In this document: positions 33,264-43,672 of the stretch, in pieces
Position numbering within the stretch: the first letter of the stretch is position 1
How the letters are laid out: each line of letters opens with the position of its first letter
NCBI GenBank assembly: GCA_021295755.1
Contig: JAGWBT010000087.1
Span: 3,712-58,101, forward strand
Direction of reading: 5' to 3'
Origin: Candidatus Poribacteria bacterium
GTDB lineage: Bacteria > Poribacteria > WGA-4E > PCPOR2b
Length of the DNA: 54,390 nt
The notes under the pieces: model-generated
What the model was told of the DNA's origin: nothing
The model's input: only the letters and a program-made list of their open reading frames with translations
The model's database searches: none
Program-made: the position numbers and the translations under genes

Positions 33264-33283
33264 TTTAACACATATTTGTTAAA
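33264..33283 (+). promoter_or_regulatory. Inverted repeat, possible operator
   Basis: TTTAACA-N6-TGTTAAA is a perfect 7-base palindrome with a 6-base spacer, 76 bases before the aminotransferase start. It could bind a dimeric regulator. Its role is not known. Confidence 0.35.
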
Positions 33284-33358
33284 ATTTAGAAGTTTCCACA
33301 GCAGAGCAGCGGACTTTTCGGAGAGTCCCTAGCAACTTGAAAGGAGTAGGTAAACGAT

Positions 33359-34264
33359 ATGGATCAAGAACGTATGGTATACATCAATGGAGAGATAGTT
33401 CCAGAGAGCGAAGGGAAGGTATCCTTCCGAGATCAGGGATTTGTGACCGGGGATGCGGTCTTCGATGCGACTCGCACCTTCGGTGGGGTGATATTCAAAC
33501 TACAGGAACATCTGGATCGGTTGTACGATTCGCTAAAATATATGCGTCTAGATCCGGGAATTCCCCAGCAACAGATGGCAGATTTGACTACACAGGTGCT
33601 AGCGGCAAATCAGCCCCTGTTAGGACCAGGCGATGACTACTGGGTGATACAGCGGATCAGCAGAGGTGTTCTAGCGGGAGAGGGCAAATATAAGCCGACG
33701 GTAATCATCGAGTGCAACCCTTTACCGTTCGCTGCGCGGGCACGGTATTACCGAGACGGTTTGAGCGTTGTCATCCCTTCGATAAGACGGACACCACCTG
33801 AGTGTATGAGTCCTAGGGTCAAGGTGCACAATTACATCAACCTCTTACTTGGAGATCAGGAGGTAAAAGCGCAGAACCCAGACGCCTTCTCTATCTTGCT
33901 GGACATCAACGGTAATATATCCGAAGGTTTCGGAAGCAATTTCTTCATTGTCAAAAACGGGGTGGTCATTACACCAAAGGAACAGTATGTCTTAGCAGGT
34001 ATAAGCCGCGAGACTGTCATTGAACTCGCCCAAGGTCTGAACATTGAGGTGCAAGAGGCAGATATCGATCTCTATGATGTCTACACAGCCGATGAGGCTT
34101 TTGTGACTTCTACTAGTTTTTGTCTCTGCTCCGTGTCCTCTGTCAACGGTTCAACCATTGGCGATGGCGGTGTACCGGGACCCGTTACGGATCGAATACA
34201 GACAGCGTATAGTGATCTTGTGGGAATAGACATCGTCAAACAGTATCTGAAGCGACTCGATTGA
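33359..34264 (+). CDS. Class IV (branched-chain/D-amino-acid-type) PLP aminotransferase
   Basis: The 301-residue protein has the fold-type IV signature: VYINGEIVPESEGKVSFRDQ with GFVTGDAVFDATRTF at the N-terminus, Lys155 in SPRVKVHNYINLLLGDQEVK as the PLP-binding lysine, EGFGSNFFIVKNG, and an AGISRETVIELAQ turn. It moves amino groups between branched-chain or D-amino acids and keto acids. Which of IlvE, D-alanine aminotransferase or aminodeoxychorismate lyase it is cannot be decided from motifs alone. AAAGGAG lies upstream of ATG 33359. The gene ends 250 bases before the convergent DUF6785 array, with a repeat element in between. Confidence 0.8.
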   Translation: MDQERMVYINGEIVPESEGKVSFRDQGFVTGDAVFDATRTFGGVIFKLQEHLDRLYDSLKYMRLDPGIPQQQMADLTTQVLAANQPLLGPGDDYWVIQRISRGVLAGEGKYKPTVIIECNPLPFAARARYYRDGLSVVIPSIRRTPPECMSPRVKVHNYINLLLGDQEVKAQNPDAFSILLDINGNISEGFGSNFFIVKNGVVITPKEQYVLAGISRETVIELAQGLNIEVQEADIDLYDVYTADEAFVTSTSFCLCSVSSVNGSTIGDGGVPGPVTDRIQTAYSDLVGIDIVKQYLKRLD

Positions 34265-34371
34265 CCAAGACTTTGCCTCAAAGCGATACACACTCACATA
34301 TTAACGCAAGTTGTCATTTATAGGAAACGTTGCAAGCTAGGAGAATGAGAGCTAAACCGAACCAATCACCG

Positions 34372-34443
34372 CCCCGATAAGATCCTCGATGAATCGGGAC
34401 AAGCGGGATTCAAAGCAACTTGCAGTGGATTGCCAAATCCACT
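34372..34443. repeat. Intergenic repeat unit, locus A
   Basis: The element has GCCCCGATAA with a CCCGAT/ATCGGG hairpin (34373-34398), then GGGATTCAAAGCAACT (34405-34420), then a second hairpin, AGTGGATT/AATCCACT (34424-34443), around GCCA. The same plan and the same 16-mer appear at 48033-48088. It lies in the 250-base gap between two convergent genes. Confidence 0.6.
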
Positions 34444-34511
34444 GTCTGTGGGCATGGCTTGGATATGTCTATTCAAGCCAAGCAGAGATGATAGATAGTA
34501 ACTTGATTATA

Positions 34512-36494
34512 TCAAGGGAAAAATAGGTATAAAGAGATAGTCGTTGGAATGTCCAAAATACTCCAGAGGCTACCCAAGATATAGTCTCCTAACGCGAGTC
34601 CGAGAAAGAATGGGATTGCGCGTCGATATGCATTGAATCCGCTATAACGCAGGATGATAGCCTTGCACGCCCAAGCGACAAAGAGACAGCACCAAAGGTT
34701 CGCCATCCCCCAACTCTGTGCTGTGGCATAGCCGAGCGGATGGAGCGGCCACCATAGGAAACGCGCTCGCAAAAACATCAGCAAGACAGTAAGTACAAGC
34801 CCGCCGCCCATGAAGGCAAGCGCTGGACGATCTGGCTCTTTGGGAGAGTTCAGCCAATTTTCAAGCTGCACATAGACATCACGCCCAAATCCCAATACGG
34901 CGGGATCAAAGTATCCAGATTCCGCGCCATGTCGATAGTAGATATCCAACAAGAGCCAAAAGGTTACCCCTGATCCGATCACTGTCGCAAGCAGAATCGC
35001 AACGGCTGTATGACGCGGGTTAATCTGTCGCCTTTCCGAGATTTTCAAGGCTTCCAGCTGCTCCGGCATTGGATTTGCCCAGTTGGCGCGATTGAAAAAC
35101 ATGTACAGCGAAAAGACGGTCAGCGTACTAGTGTTAAGTCGCCATGTGCCAACACCGACAACAATCATGTTATGTGGACTGATGTATTTCAAACCGTGTA
35201 CTAGGAACCCCAACTCTGCCCTTAGTCGCGTAACCATTACTGATAGCAAGAAATAGATCGCGAAGAAAATTGGGATCACCCACAGCGACATGCCTGCTTT
35301 GTAGGAAAATGCCATCAGAAAAATCAGCCCGATCAGGATACCCGCGCAAGCAAGGCGATATGGCATCGGTTCACCGGAATCATCGAGTTGCGACGGGGAG
35401 GCGCGGGAACTGAAGAGATGACGCACCAGTCCTTTGATATGCGATCTGCCAGTCCAGAGGACGAATCCTAGCAGCCCCATATATACACCGAAAGCCTGTT
35501 CAGCAGGGTAAGGGAAGCGCGGCAGACCTCGCCAACCCATGATGCTACCAACCATCAGCTCGATCTTGTAGATCCAGAAAAATGCCCAGCATGAAAATAG
35601 GAGATCCAGTGGTATAAGAAAGCCGATCCCGATAGCAAAAGGATAGAACGCGACTTGCACACCGCCCATCCCGTTCCAAGGGCGGGTGGTAAAATAGTGA
35701 CTGATGCCCTGGCGTTTGACAGGGATATATGGGACAATAGGGTTGATAGAATGGAGCAGGTTCACAATACTAATCAACGCAGCGATGCCGAAACCGAGCC
35801 ACATCAATCTGTTTCTGAAGAACCCTAACCTCGGATTGGTCATTTCTAACGGGAGTTGGGTCAACGGATAGGTCAACCGCTCGCGCTCAATCCACTGAAT
35901 TCGCAACAGCGCATTGATACATAGCATCACAACCATCCATGCGAAGATAAACGCCATCCACGCCACCGCCGGACCAAGCCACGCCTTCAAATACCTCTCA
36001 ATGTAAAGACTTGACCCACCTTCATAAAGCGCCGTCACCGCTTTTTCATCGTGAACGGTAAGCCACTCTGGAAGTTGTCGCCAAAACAGCTGACGCCATT
36101 CATTTTCAGGACTGGCAAACCGGAACGCATGCGCCATAATCGGTACAAAGATCTCCATACAGTCGTACGAACAAAGGGTAGAGACAATACACAACATGAA
36201 GTAAATCGTGAGGAGTTCCTGTTGGGAAAGACCGAGTTTAGGTGAGATTTTACCGAATATCCACCCAATCAGAACGAGCCAGAAGAGCGTAAAAATGACA
36301 TGCGAGAGCGGATGAACAAGCGTTGGGAAGGTATGGCGAACCACTTCAAGCTGAATGATCCAAGCAACGGTGACTGGAATCAGCAGGAAAGCGATAACGA
36401 ATGATTTAAGTGTTAAACCACTCTGGAAGGGCACAGGGGTATTCTCTGTTAGGGTAAAACGGGTATTTTGAGAGTCTGTCGATATATTTTTCAT
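34512..36494 (-). CDS. Large multi-span membrane protein (DUF6785/DUF6784-type), copy 1
   Basis: The 660-residue protein has at least ten hydrophobic helices, starting with LTLKSFVIAFLLIPVTVAWI, and no signal peptide. Characteristic stretches are WLTVHDEKAVTALYEGGSSL, RIQWIERERLTYPLTQLPLE, KPWN-like RPWNGMGGVQVAFYPFAIGI, RAELGFLVHGLKYISPHNMI and LRARFLWWPLHPLGYATAQS. It is strongly similar to its neighbours at 36552 and 38627, so the three arose by tandem duplication. I recall such proteins as abundant in Poribacteria and Lentisphaerae and of unknown function; a transporter or membrane-enzyme role is possible. The start is ATG 36494 just after the charged MKNISTDSQN. Copies 1 and 2 are about 60 bases apart. 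Confidence 0.75.
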   Translation of the reverse strand: MKNISTDSQNTRFTLTENTPVPFQSGLTLKSFVIAFLLIPVTVAWIIQLEVVRHTFPTLVHPLSHVIFTLFWLVLIGWIFGKISPKLGLSQQELLTIYFMLCIVSTLCSYDCMEIFVPIMAHAFRFASPENEWRQLFWRQLPEWLTVHDEKAVTALYEGGSSLYIERYLKAWLGPAVAWMAFIFAWMVVMLCINALLRIQWIERERLTYPLTQLPLEMTNPRLGFFRNRLMWLGFGIAALISIVNLLHSINPIVPYIPVKRQGISHYFTTRPWNGMGGVQVAFYPFAIGIGFLIPLDLLFSCWAFFWIYKIELMVGSIMGWRGLPRFPYPAEQAFGVYMGLLGFVLWTGRSHIKGLVRHLFSSRASPSQLDDSGEPMPYRLACAGILIGLIFLMAFSYKAGMSLWVIPIFFAIYFLLSVMVTRLRAELGFLVHGLKYISPHNMIVVGVGTWRLNTSTLTVFSLYMFFNRANWANPMPEQLEALKISERRQINPRHTAVAILLATVIGSGVTFWLLLDIYYRHGAESGYFDPAVLGFGRDVYVQLENWLNSPKEPDRPALAFMGGGLVLTVLLMFLRARFLWWPLHPLGYATAQSWGMANLWCCLFVAWACKAIILRYSGFNAYRRAIPFFLGLALGDYILGSLWSILDIPTTISLYLFFP

Positions 36495-36551
36495 CTCACC
36501 AACTATATGTGTTGATATCTACGACAAGCAGGTCGATGTTATCTCTGCCCA

Positions 36552-38443
36552 CTAGGGAAAAAATTGATACAGAGTGCTGTTGGTTGCAATACTTATAATA
36601 CTCCAAAGGCTGCCGAATATATAGTCTCCTAGGGCAAGTCCCAAAAAGAAGGGGATTGCCTGTCGGTATGCCTTAAGTCCGCCGTGACGTAGGATGATTG
36701 CTTTCGCTACCCATGCAACAAAGAGACAAGCCCACAGATTGAACATTCCCCAGCTATTTGCCATGGCATAGCCGAGTGGATGGAGGGGCCACCACAGAAA
36801 GCGCGTTCTTAGGAACATGAGTAGTGCTGCGAAACCGAGTCCGCCTCCCATGAAAGCGATAGCTGGAACATCTGTCTCCTGGGGATAGTTCAGCCATATT
36901 TCGAGTTGATTATAGATGGCTCGTCCGTACCCTAATGCCCATGGTCCATAGTACCCGGTGTCTGCGCCGTGTCGGTAGTAGCTATCTAACAACACCCAAA
37001 AAACGCTCACTGACCCAATTAAAGTGGCGAGTAGAATCGCTGCAGCTATATGACGCGGATTGATATTTCGCCTTTCAGCGATTTTCAGACCCTCTAGTTG
37101 TGGTGGCATCGGATGAGCCCGATAGGCGCGATTGAAAAACTGATATAACGAAAAGACGGTCAATGTGCTCGATCCGAGGCGGCGTGTTCCAAATACGGTG
37201 ACGAGCGTATTGTGCGGGTCAATATAATGTAAATCGTGTACTAAAAAACCCAATTCCGCACGGAGCCTCGCAATCATTATCGCTACTAGAAAGTAAATCG
37301 CGAAAAAGATCGGAGTAACCCACAAGGACATCCCCGCTCTGTAGGAAAATACCATCAAAAATATCAATCCAATTACTATGCCGGCGACTGCCAAGCGATA
37401 CGGCATCGGTTCACGGGAATCATCAAGTGAAGATGAGCCTAGCAGATGGCGCACCAACCCTTTGAAATGGACTCTGCCGATCCACAAGACAAATACGAGC
37501 AGTGCAACGTAAACCCCCAATGCCTGTTCGTTAAAATAGGGAAAACGCGGCAGATTGCGCCATCCCATTATGTTACCGACCATTAGTTCGATCTTATAGA
37601 CTCCGTAAAACATCCAGCATGAAAAGAGGAGATCCAGGGGTATGAGGAACCCAATGCCAATGACAAAGGGATAAAACGAAACCCGGAAGGAGCCCATCGC
37701 ATTCCAAGGGCGGACGGTGAAAAATTGGTGTAAATTCTGACGCTTGACGGGAATATAGGGAACCGCGGGGTAAATCGAATTGAGCAGGTTCATTATACTA
37801 ATCAACGCAGCGATGCTGAAGCCAAGCCACATCAGCTTATTTTTGAAGAACCTGTTACTAGTGTCTGTCATTTCCAGTGGAAGTTGAATAATTGGGTAGG
37901 TCAACCGTTCCCGTTCCGTCCACTGAATCCGTAACAACGTATTAATGCACAGCATCACAAACATCAGGACAAAGATTAATGGGACGTATGCCAGAGCGGG
38001 ACGGAGCCAGGCATACAGGTGCCGTTTGATATAGAAACTGGATCCTCCTTCGTAATAGGGGGTTAGTGCCTTTTCATCTTGGACGGTGAGCCAAGCGGGA
38101 AGTTCCTTCCAGAACAGTTCGCGCCATTGGTTTTCAGGTGTTGCAAAACGGAAGGGATGCCCCAAAAGGGGGATCAAAATCTGCATCGAGTCACCCGAGC
38201 AGAGAGATGATACGATCCCTAACATAACATAGATCGTCAGAAGTTCCGACGAACTAATTCCAAGCTTGGGAGAAATTTTCTTGAGGAGGGCTCCAATCAG
38301 AAGTAGCCAAAACAGAATAAAAATAACATTTGATAGCGGATGGACGAGCGTGGGAAATGTATAACGGACGACTTCGAGTTGAATAAGGAAGTAAATATTG
38401 ATCGGAATGAGGCACAGTGTGATAAAAAGGTCGTTTCGGGCAC
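36552..38443 (-). pseudogene. DUF6785-type membrane protein, copy 2, with a frame break near the start
   Basis: The conserved frame is open from about base 38447 to the stop at 36552. It encodes a close homologue of copy 1 (WLTVQDEKALTPYYEGGSSF, RIQWTERERLTYPIIQLPLE, RAELGFLVHDLHYIDPHNTL). The first ATG in this frame, 38225, would cut away the first two helices. A GGAGG at 38453-38457 and GTG at 38443 make a good start, but that GTG is in another frame. Only V-P-E-T-T can be read before it should meet DLFITLCLIPINIYFLIQLE. The N-terminal 25-40 residues of copy 1 are missing, so a small deletion with frame shift within the first codons is likely. Start, frame and function therefore remain doubtful. 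A sigma70-like promoter sits upstream. Confidence 0.65.
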
Positions 38444-38526
38444 TGTATTAAGCCTCCAATGGAGGTGATAAGAACAACGTTAAACTCAATATGGACTTTA
38501 TGAAAGTGACATACAGCTCTGTTCTC

Positions 38527-38554
38527 ATTATAAATTGTAGTAAGTAAAAGTCAA
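38527..38554 (-). promoter_or_regulatory. Sigma70-like promoter of DUF6785 copy 2
   Basis: On the minus strand TTGACT and TATAAT are separated by 16 bases, ending about 80 bases before the GTG at 38443. It indicates that copy 2 is transcribed apart from copy 3. Confidence 0.65.
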
Positions 38555-38626
38555 GCGGCACCGTCAGTTGGACATCCTATTGGAAATGATAGCGGACGAG
38601 AACAAAGTCAATAGAGATTTTAGCCC

Positions 38627-40543
38627 TCACCAAATAAATCGATACATCGGTCTCTGTACAATCACACCAATCAGCGCCCACACACCTCCGAGTAGAAACT
38701 CGCCGAATAACATTCCTAGAAAGAACGGTGCTAGGCGACGAAACGTCCTTATGCCTCCAAAGCGGAGGATGCACAACTTAATCACCCAAGCGACGAGCAC
38801 CGAGGACCAAAAAAAGTTGACCGCCCATGTCCCTGTGATGCCGTACCCAACGGGATAGAGGGGCCACCAAACGAAACGATGACGTAAGGCGGTGAGAGCG
38901 AAAGTGAAGAGTGTGCCGAAGAGCATTGCCAAGATTCCTAGGATATCCACAGGCATTGGATTGGTGAGCCAGCCCTGAGTCCGTCGAAAGACACCGCCGC
39001 CCCAAAACGCCACTGCACCGGATTCGTAGCCGAGCTGCAATCCACCCAAGAACAGGGGCAGCGGGCTGATGACGACAGCGATTAGTATCGCAAATCCGAC
39101 GCGACGCGTTGAGATACCCGCCCGCTCGGCGAGCTTCAGTCCTTCCAGTTGCGGCGGCATAGCATTACCCCGATAAGCACGATTAAAAGGAAATACGAGC
39201 GCAAACAGGCTGAGATTTCTAGGACCGACTCGCCGCATGCCAAACATCTGTGGAATTAACACATCAGGTCCCATCCTGCGGAGATCATGGAGGGGAGGTC
39301 CGAGCTCGGCGCGAATGCGGGCTGTAACGGTCACGGTTATAAAATGGATGATGAAAACTAGGACAGCAACCCAAAGCGACATCCCCGCTACGACCCAAAA
39401 CCCGATTAACAGTAGGAAACCGATAATTATTCCGAGGACTGCCGTACGATAAGAAATCGGTTCGTTAGACTCAGACGCTTTATCGCCGCGCCATGCGCCT
39501 ATCAGCACATTTCGTATATGATGGCGCGCACTCCAAAACACCAGAATCAGCACGCCGACACAGACGCCAAACGATTGCTCAAAGATATAGGGAAAATTGG
39601 GGATCTGCTGAAACCCGAGAATACTCCCCATGATCAATTCAAATTTCCAGAAGATATAGAAAAACCAGAACGTAAAGGAGAGATCGAGCGGCATAAAATA
39701 TGCCATCCCAACGGCAAAGGGGAAGAGCGTGACGGGTGTCCAACCGATAGCGTTCCACGGTTTCGTAGTAAAATAGGGGCGCAAATCGAAGAAATCGCCA
39801 CCGAGTCCTGGGATGGACGGATACAAGAAATGCAGCGCGTTGACGATATCCATACCGCCCGCGAGGATCGCTCCAGCCCACATCAACCGATTCCGAAAGA
39901 AGCCCTTGGTTGTCATCTGCTGCGGGAGTTCGATAATTGGGTAGCTGAGTCGTTCTATCTCAATCCACTGTTTCCGCATAATGACGTTGATGCAAAATGC
40001 CGTGCAAACAAGGACGACGATAAACCCAGACCACGAAAGGACGGGCTTCCACCATAACCGAAGATGTTCGTCAAGGTAAAGGGTCGATTCACCGACAAAA
40101 TAGGTCGTGAGGCTGTTTTTATCGGTCAATGCTAGCCAATCGGGGAAGTAACGGTGAAACAATGTCGCCCATTCGTTCTCCTCAGTTGCCAGCCAGCCGC
40201 CGCCGGCGATATGTGTGATAATTACGGCGAAGAAATCTGCACCGGCGATTGCAGTGGCGACGGAGAGCATGGTGTAGAACGTCAGCAGTTCGCCTTGCGT
40301 CAATGCCAAGCGAGGCGAATATAGGGAAATTCCATAATTCAATACAAGCAGAATCGCAAAGATAAAAATCACATTGAAGAAGAGCGACATAGTCGTCGGG
40401 AGGCCCTGTGCCCACCGCAGCATCGCGTAGACCCAATAGTTGTTAAAGGGGATGATAGCCACCGCCAGCCAGATTACACGCCAACGGATTTCTGGTTGAG
40501 GGCGGCGGGTTGAAGCAGGAAAACGATTGTCTGTCGGACTCAA
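38627..40543 (-). CDS. Large multi-span membrane protein (DUF6785/DUF6784-type), copy 3
   Basis: The 638-residue protein is complete. The charged N-terminus (SPTDNRFPASTRRPQPEIRW) is followed by helices starting IWLAVAIIPFNNYWVYAMLR, and the family stretches WLALTDKNSLTTYFVGESTL, KQWIEIERLSYPIIELPQQM, RAELGPPLHDLRRMGPDVLI and LRHRFVWWPLYPVGYGITG. It is more distant from copies 1 and 2 than they are from each other. Its length and helix order set the standard that copy 2 falls short of. A PhyH oxygenase lies 82 bases upstream on the same strand. Function is unknown; the conserved charged residues between helices suggest transport or membrane catalysis, which is inference. Confidence 0.75.
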   Translation of the reverse strand: MSPTDNRFPASTRRPQPEIRWRVIWLAVAIIPFNNYWVYAMLRWAQGLPTTMSLFFNVIFIFAILLVLNYGISLYSPRLALTQGELLTFYTMLSVATAIAGADFFAVIITHIAGGGWLATEENEWATLFHRYFPDWLALTDKNSLTTYFVGESTLYLDEHLRLWWKPVLSWSGFIVVLVCTAFCINVIMRKQWIEIERLSYPIIELPQQMTTKGFFRNRLMWAGAILAGGMDIVNALHFLYPSIPGLGGDFFDLRPYFTTKPWNAIGWTPVTLFPFAVGMAYFMPLDLSFTFWFFYIFWKFELIMGSILGFQQIPNFPYIFEQSFGVCVGVLILVFWSARHHIRNVLIGAWRGDKASESNEPISYRTAVLGIIIGFLLLIGFWVVAGMSLWVAVLVFIIHFITVTVTARIRAELGPPLHDLRRMGPDVLIPQMFGMRRVGPRNLSLFALVFPFNRAYRGNAMPPQLEGLKLAERAGISTRRVGFAILIAVVISPLPLFLGGLQLGYESGAVAFWGGGVFRRTQGWLTNPMPVDILGILAMLFGTLFTFALTALRHRFVWWPLYPVGYGITGTWAVNFFWSSVLVAWVIKLCILRFGGIRTFRRLAPFFLGMLFGEFLLGGVWALIGVIVQRPMYRFIW

Positions 40544-40624
40544 AGTGATTCTTTCTTAGGTCAGTTATCTGTCATCTCGATGCAGGAATTGATATGAAAT
40601 CTCGATTATCGCTGATGATAATAT

Positions 40625-41464
40625 TCATGAAGTACTGATCCACTCCAGATCACGTAAACATTCAATCCAACGTTCGCGCACAGGATTTCCTTGAGCGCCT
40701 TCGATCCAGTGTGGGTGACAAAAGGGTGCATCAATCGGGTAGTTGAACATACGATAGTGGTTGCTGTGTATGGTGCGCGCTTCTTTGCGGCGAGCATCTG
40801 CCTGCTCTGGGGTTTTTGACGGAACCCAATATACAGTCGCACCGAAGCGTCGATTGGGAGCACCTCCAAAACTAGCGTGTAACAAAGGCATAGCAAATGC
40901 GATTACATCACCCGGCTCAGATTCCACGGCTACACTAGGAAGCATGCGGTCACCCGGCTGGATTTCTAGCGCTCTTACCTTTCGCATGTAATCCTCATCC
41001 TTTGGGGTGAGACGCAGAGGCTCGACTTCGGGAACATTGGTGTGGTGAGGCTCTATGTGGGACCCCGGCACGACGCGTAAAGATCCGTTCTCCGCTTGAA
41101 GCGCATCCAAATAATAGATGAATTTCAATCCGGTGTTCCCCGGCACATCCAGATCGCGGTGCCAGCCTGTATTAGCCTGCCACCAGAGCATATCGGTGTT
41201 TAAGCCGATTATGTTCTCGTCAAAGAGTTGGGTGGCAATACCGTAGAAGCGCTCGTCCTCAAGCAGGGAAGCGTTGAAAGGAGTGGAGGGACCAAGAAGT
41301 GGCACCCAACTGCCGTGGGGACCGCCTTCGCGACCTTGGTAAATTTCGTTCAAGGCAATTTCCGCCTCGCTGCCGATGGTCTCCATCTCTTGTAGACTAA
41401 ACAACTGGCGAAACACAAGAAATCCGAATTCGTTAAAGAAGTTGATTTGTTCGTCGGTGAGCAT
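40625..41464 (-). CDS. Phytanoyl-CoA dioxygenase (PhyH) family Fe(II)/2-oxoglutarate oxygenase
   Basis: The 279-residue protein shows the full PhyH plan. LTDEQINFFNEFGFLVFRQL starts it, H102-x-D104 is in TGWHRDLDVPGN, NGSLRVVPGSH follows, and the distal H196 with Arg205/206 is in LLHASFGGAPNRRFGATVYW. The H-R-D-L-D and P-GSH pattern matches enzymes acting on free small molecules rather than CoA esters. The ATG at 41464 is the only start near the conserved N-terminus. It is divided from the ABC importer by about 110 bases, and both might serve uptake and oxidation of the same compounds, but that is not shown. The substrate is unknown. Confidence 0.85.
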   Translation of the reverse strand: MLTDEQINFFNEFGFLVFRQLFSLQEMETIGSEAEIALNEIYQGREGGPHGSWVPLLGPSTPFNASLLEDERFYGIATQLFDENIIGLNTDMLWWQANTGWHRDLDVPGNTGLKFIYYLDALQAENGSLRVVPGSHIEPHHTNVPEVEPLRLTPKDEDYMRKVRALEIQPGDRMLPSVAVESEPGDVIAFAMPLLHASFGGAPNRRFGATVYWVPSKTPEQADARRKEARTIHSNHYRMFNYPIDAPFCHPHWIEGAQGNPVRERWIECLRDLEWISTS

Positions 41465-41574
41465 AGTTAGGACTCCATATCAACGCACCTAAAATCGTTC
41501 CCTAGTGTGCCAACTTTTTCGTTGTTTTTGCGGCTTCCGCCTACCGCCACGGAAGGTGTCAAACTTGACTACCA

Positions 41575-42609
41575 TCAGTCTCCATATTGTTCTACGCCTT
41601 TTAGTACCAATTCCTTGGCAAAATGACAGGCGGTGAAATGGTCAGGCTGTATCTCTTGCCAAACAGGTGGTTCAGTTTTGCAGATATCCTCGGCATATCT
41701 GCAGCGGGGATGGAACGGACAACCGTTGGGGATATCAGCCGGGTTTGCTGCTTCACCATCAAGAATAATCCGTCGATTTTTACTGTCTCCTTCGGGTGTT
41801 GGCACCGCTGAAAGCAGTGCTTCGGTGTAGGGGTGTTTGGGGCGAAAAAATAGATCTTCGGTCTTTGACATCTCGACCAATTTTCCGACATACATCACGC
41901 CAACCCGGTCGGAAATGTGCTCGACCACAGAAAGATCGTGCGAAATAAATAGATAGGTTAACTGTAAATCTTTTTGGAGGTCAAGGAGTAGATTGAGAAT
42001 CTGGGCTTGAATTGAGACATCCAAGGCACTGACCGCTTCATCGCATACGACGAGCTTTGGATTTGTGGCTAATGCTCTTGCGATACCGATACGCTGCCGT
42101 TGACCACCGCTAAATGCGTGAGGGTAACGTTTCAGGTATTTGACCTCTAGACCAACGACTTCCATAAGTGCCTTGACACGTTCTTCCAGTTCGACCCCCT
42201 TGGCTATACCGTTTACCTCCAAAGGCTCGCCCACAATTTCTAGTACTGTCATACGGGGGTCAAGCGATGTGTAAGGGTCTTGGAAAATCATCTGCATGTG
42301 TTGACGAACTTCTCGAATCTCTTTTGGGTTCAGCGAAATCAAATCGACCATTTCTCCGTCGGCTCTGAACTTCACGATACCATCAGTCGGTTCAATCGCC
42401 CGTATAACACTACGCCCCAAGGTTGTCTTTCCGCAACCGCTTTCTCCTACTAGGCCAAGGGTTTCGCCTTGATCGATAGAGAAACTCACATCGTCGACCG
42501 CTTTGACCTGACCCACCTCGCGCCTTAAGAAACCTATCGTAATAGGGAAATATTTTTTGAGGTTTTGCACCTCCAAAAGCCGTTTTGCATTCCCTTTTTC
42601 TTGATTCAT
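41575..42609 (-). CDS. Oligopeptide/dipeptide ABC importer ATPase (OppF/DppF type)
   Basis: The 344-residue cytosolic ATPase has Walker [11 protein letters not shown]-loop [17 protein letters not shown], signature [15 protein letters not shown], Walker [15 protein letters not shown] and H-loop ISHDLSV. The C-terminal extension [20 protein letters not shown] carries the cysteines that in this family hold an iron-sulfur cluster. It pairs with the OppD-type ATPase to drive the two permeases. Its first codons overlap the end of the upstream ATPase gene by 4 bases, a sign of coupled translation. It is the last gene of a five-gene operon (47915 to 41575). Confidence 0.9.
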   Translation of the reverse strand: MNQEKGNAKRLLEVQNLKKYFPITIGFLRREVGQVKAVDDVSFSIDQGETLGLVGESGCGKTTLGRSVIRAIEPTDGIVKFRADGEMVDLISLNPKEIREVRQHMQMIFQDPYTSLDPRMTVLEIVGEPLEVNGIAKGVELEERVKALMEVVGLEVKYLKRYPHAFSGGQRQRIGIARALATNPKLVVCDEAVSALDVSIQAQILNLLLDLQKDLQLTYLFISHDLSVVEHISDRVGVMYVGKLVEMSKTEDLFFRPKHPYTEALLSAVPTPEGDSKNRRIILDGEAANPADIPNGCPFHPRCRYAEDICKTEPPVWQEIQPDHFTACHFAKELVLKGVEQYGD

Positions 42610-43619
42610 CCTTCAACGCCTTCGATTTCGTCACTGTGTAGAAAACAACAGACCGAATGTTTTTTATTTTTCTCTAGTAGAGCTGGAATATCTACATCAC
42701 AAACCCCTGTTTTAGATTCAGGGCAGCGAGAAAAGAATCCACATCGCCGAGGCGGGTCAAGGGGAATTGGGACATTGCCTTCTATAGTTTCAAGCCTTGA
42801 ACGAGCTTTGTGACCCAGTTTAGGCACACTTTTCAATAACCGTTGTGTATAAGGATGAAGTGGATTATCAAGGATTTCGCGGGTTGGTCCTTGTTCAACA
42901 ATTCGCCCTAGATACATCACCGCAACTTCATCGGCAATCTCAGCAATGACACTGAGGTCGTGTGTAATATAGATCATGCTCATCCCTGATGGCCCCTGCA
43001 ATTCTTGTAGCAGTTCAAGGATCTGCGCTTGTACCGTTACATCCAGAGCGGTTGTCGGTTCATCAGCGATTAGTAATTTCGGTTCACAACATAACGCCAT
43101 AGCAATCATAACGCGCTGCCGCATTCCGCCAGAAAGCTGATGTGGTAGTTCTTCTATTCTTTGGGATGGGTTGTTGATACCTACACGATTGAGCATGTCC
43201 AGTGCGATGTCGCGTGCTTCTGTTCGGTTCTGGGTTTCGTGCAATAGAAGGGCTTCCATGATTTGGTCCCCAACGGTATGAATCGGACTGAGGCTTGTCA
43301 TGGGTTCCTGAAAGATCATCGCAATTTGACGGCCTCTAATATCACGAATCGTTTTCCCAAATGGATCTAGCTGATTAATAAAAACCGGTTCCTCCCCGTC
43401 TGTATATAAGATAATTTCTCCATCAACAATCCTGCCGGGGTGCGGTACTATTTGTAGGATTGATTGGGCAGTAATGCTCTTGCCGCAGCCGCTTTCGCCT
43501 ATAATTCCAAGCGTCTGTTTCTCAGAGACCTTAAAGCTGACCCCATCGACGGCTTTTAAGACGCCCTCATCGAGGAAGAAATGCGTTTTCAAATTATTCA
43601 CTTCAAGCACTGGCAACAT
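42606..43619 (-). CDS. Oligopeptide/dipeptide ABC importer ATPase (OppD/DppD type)
   Basis: The 337-residue protein has Walker [11 protein letters not shown]-loop [20 protein letters not shown], signature [15 protein letters not shown], Walker [15 protein letters not shown] and H-loop THDLSV. The C-terminal [16 protein letters not shown] has the spaced cysteines usual in Opp/Dpp ATPases. It forms a heterodimer with the next gene's product and powers peptide or related small-molecule import. The 4-base overlap (ATGA) with the downstream OppF-type gene shows tight coupling. The upstream OppC gene ends 54 bases before the ATG at 43619. Confidence 0.9.
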   Translation of the reverse strand: MLPVLEVNNLKTHFFLDEGVLKAVDGVSFKVSEKQTLGIIGESGCGKSITAQSILQIVPHPGRIVDGEIILYTDGEEPVFINQLDPFGKTIRDIRGRQIAMIFQEPMTSLSPIHTVGDQIMEALLLHETQNRTEARDIALDMLNRVGINNPSQRIEELPHQLSGGMRQRVMIAMALCCEPKLLIADEPTTALDVTVQAQILELLQELQGPSGMSMIYITHDLSVIAEIADEVAVMYLGRIVEQGPTREILDNPLHPYTQRLLKSVPKLGHKARSRLETIEGNVPIPLDPPRRCGFFSRCPESKTGVCDVDIPALLEKNKKHSVCCFLHSDEIEGVEG

Positions 43620-43672
43620 TATATACTCACTCAGTCAAATTTTTTGGCCACCTTAGCGATCATTAGCGGTTC

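Noticed and set aside
36552-38225. ATG 38225 as the true start of DUF6785 copy 2
   Set aside because: It would remove helices that are clearly encoded upstream in the same frame and conserved in copy 1.
39518-40057. 179-codon open frame on the plus strand
   Set aside because: It lies fully inside DUF6785 copy 3 on the other strand, is highly charged and has no domain pattern; it is a shadow.
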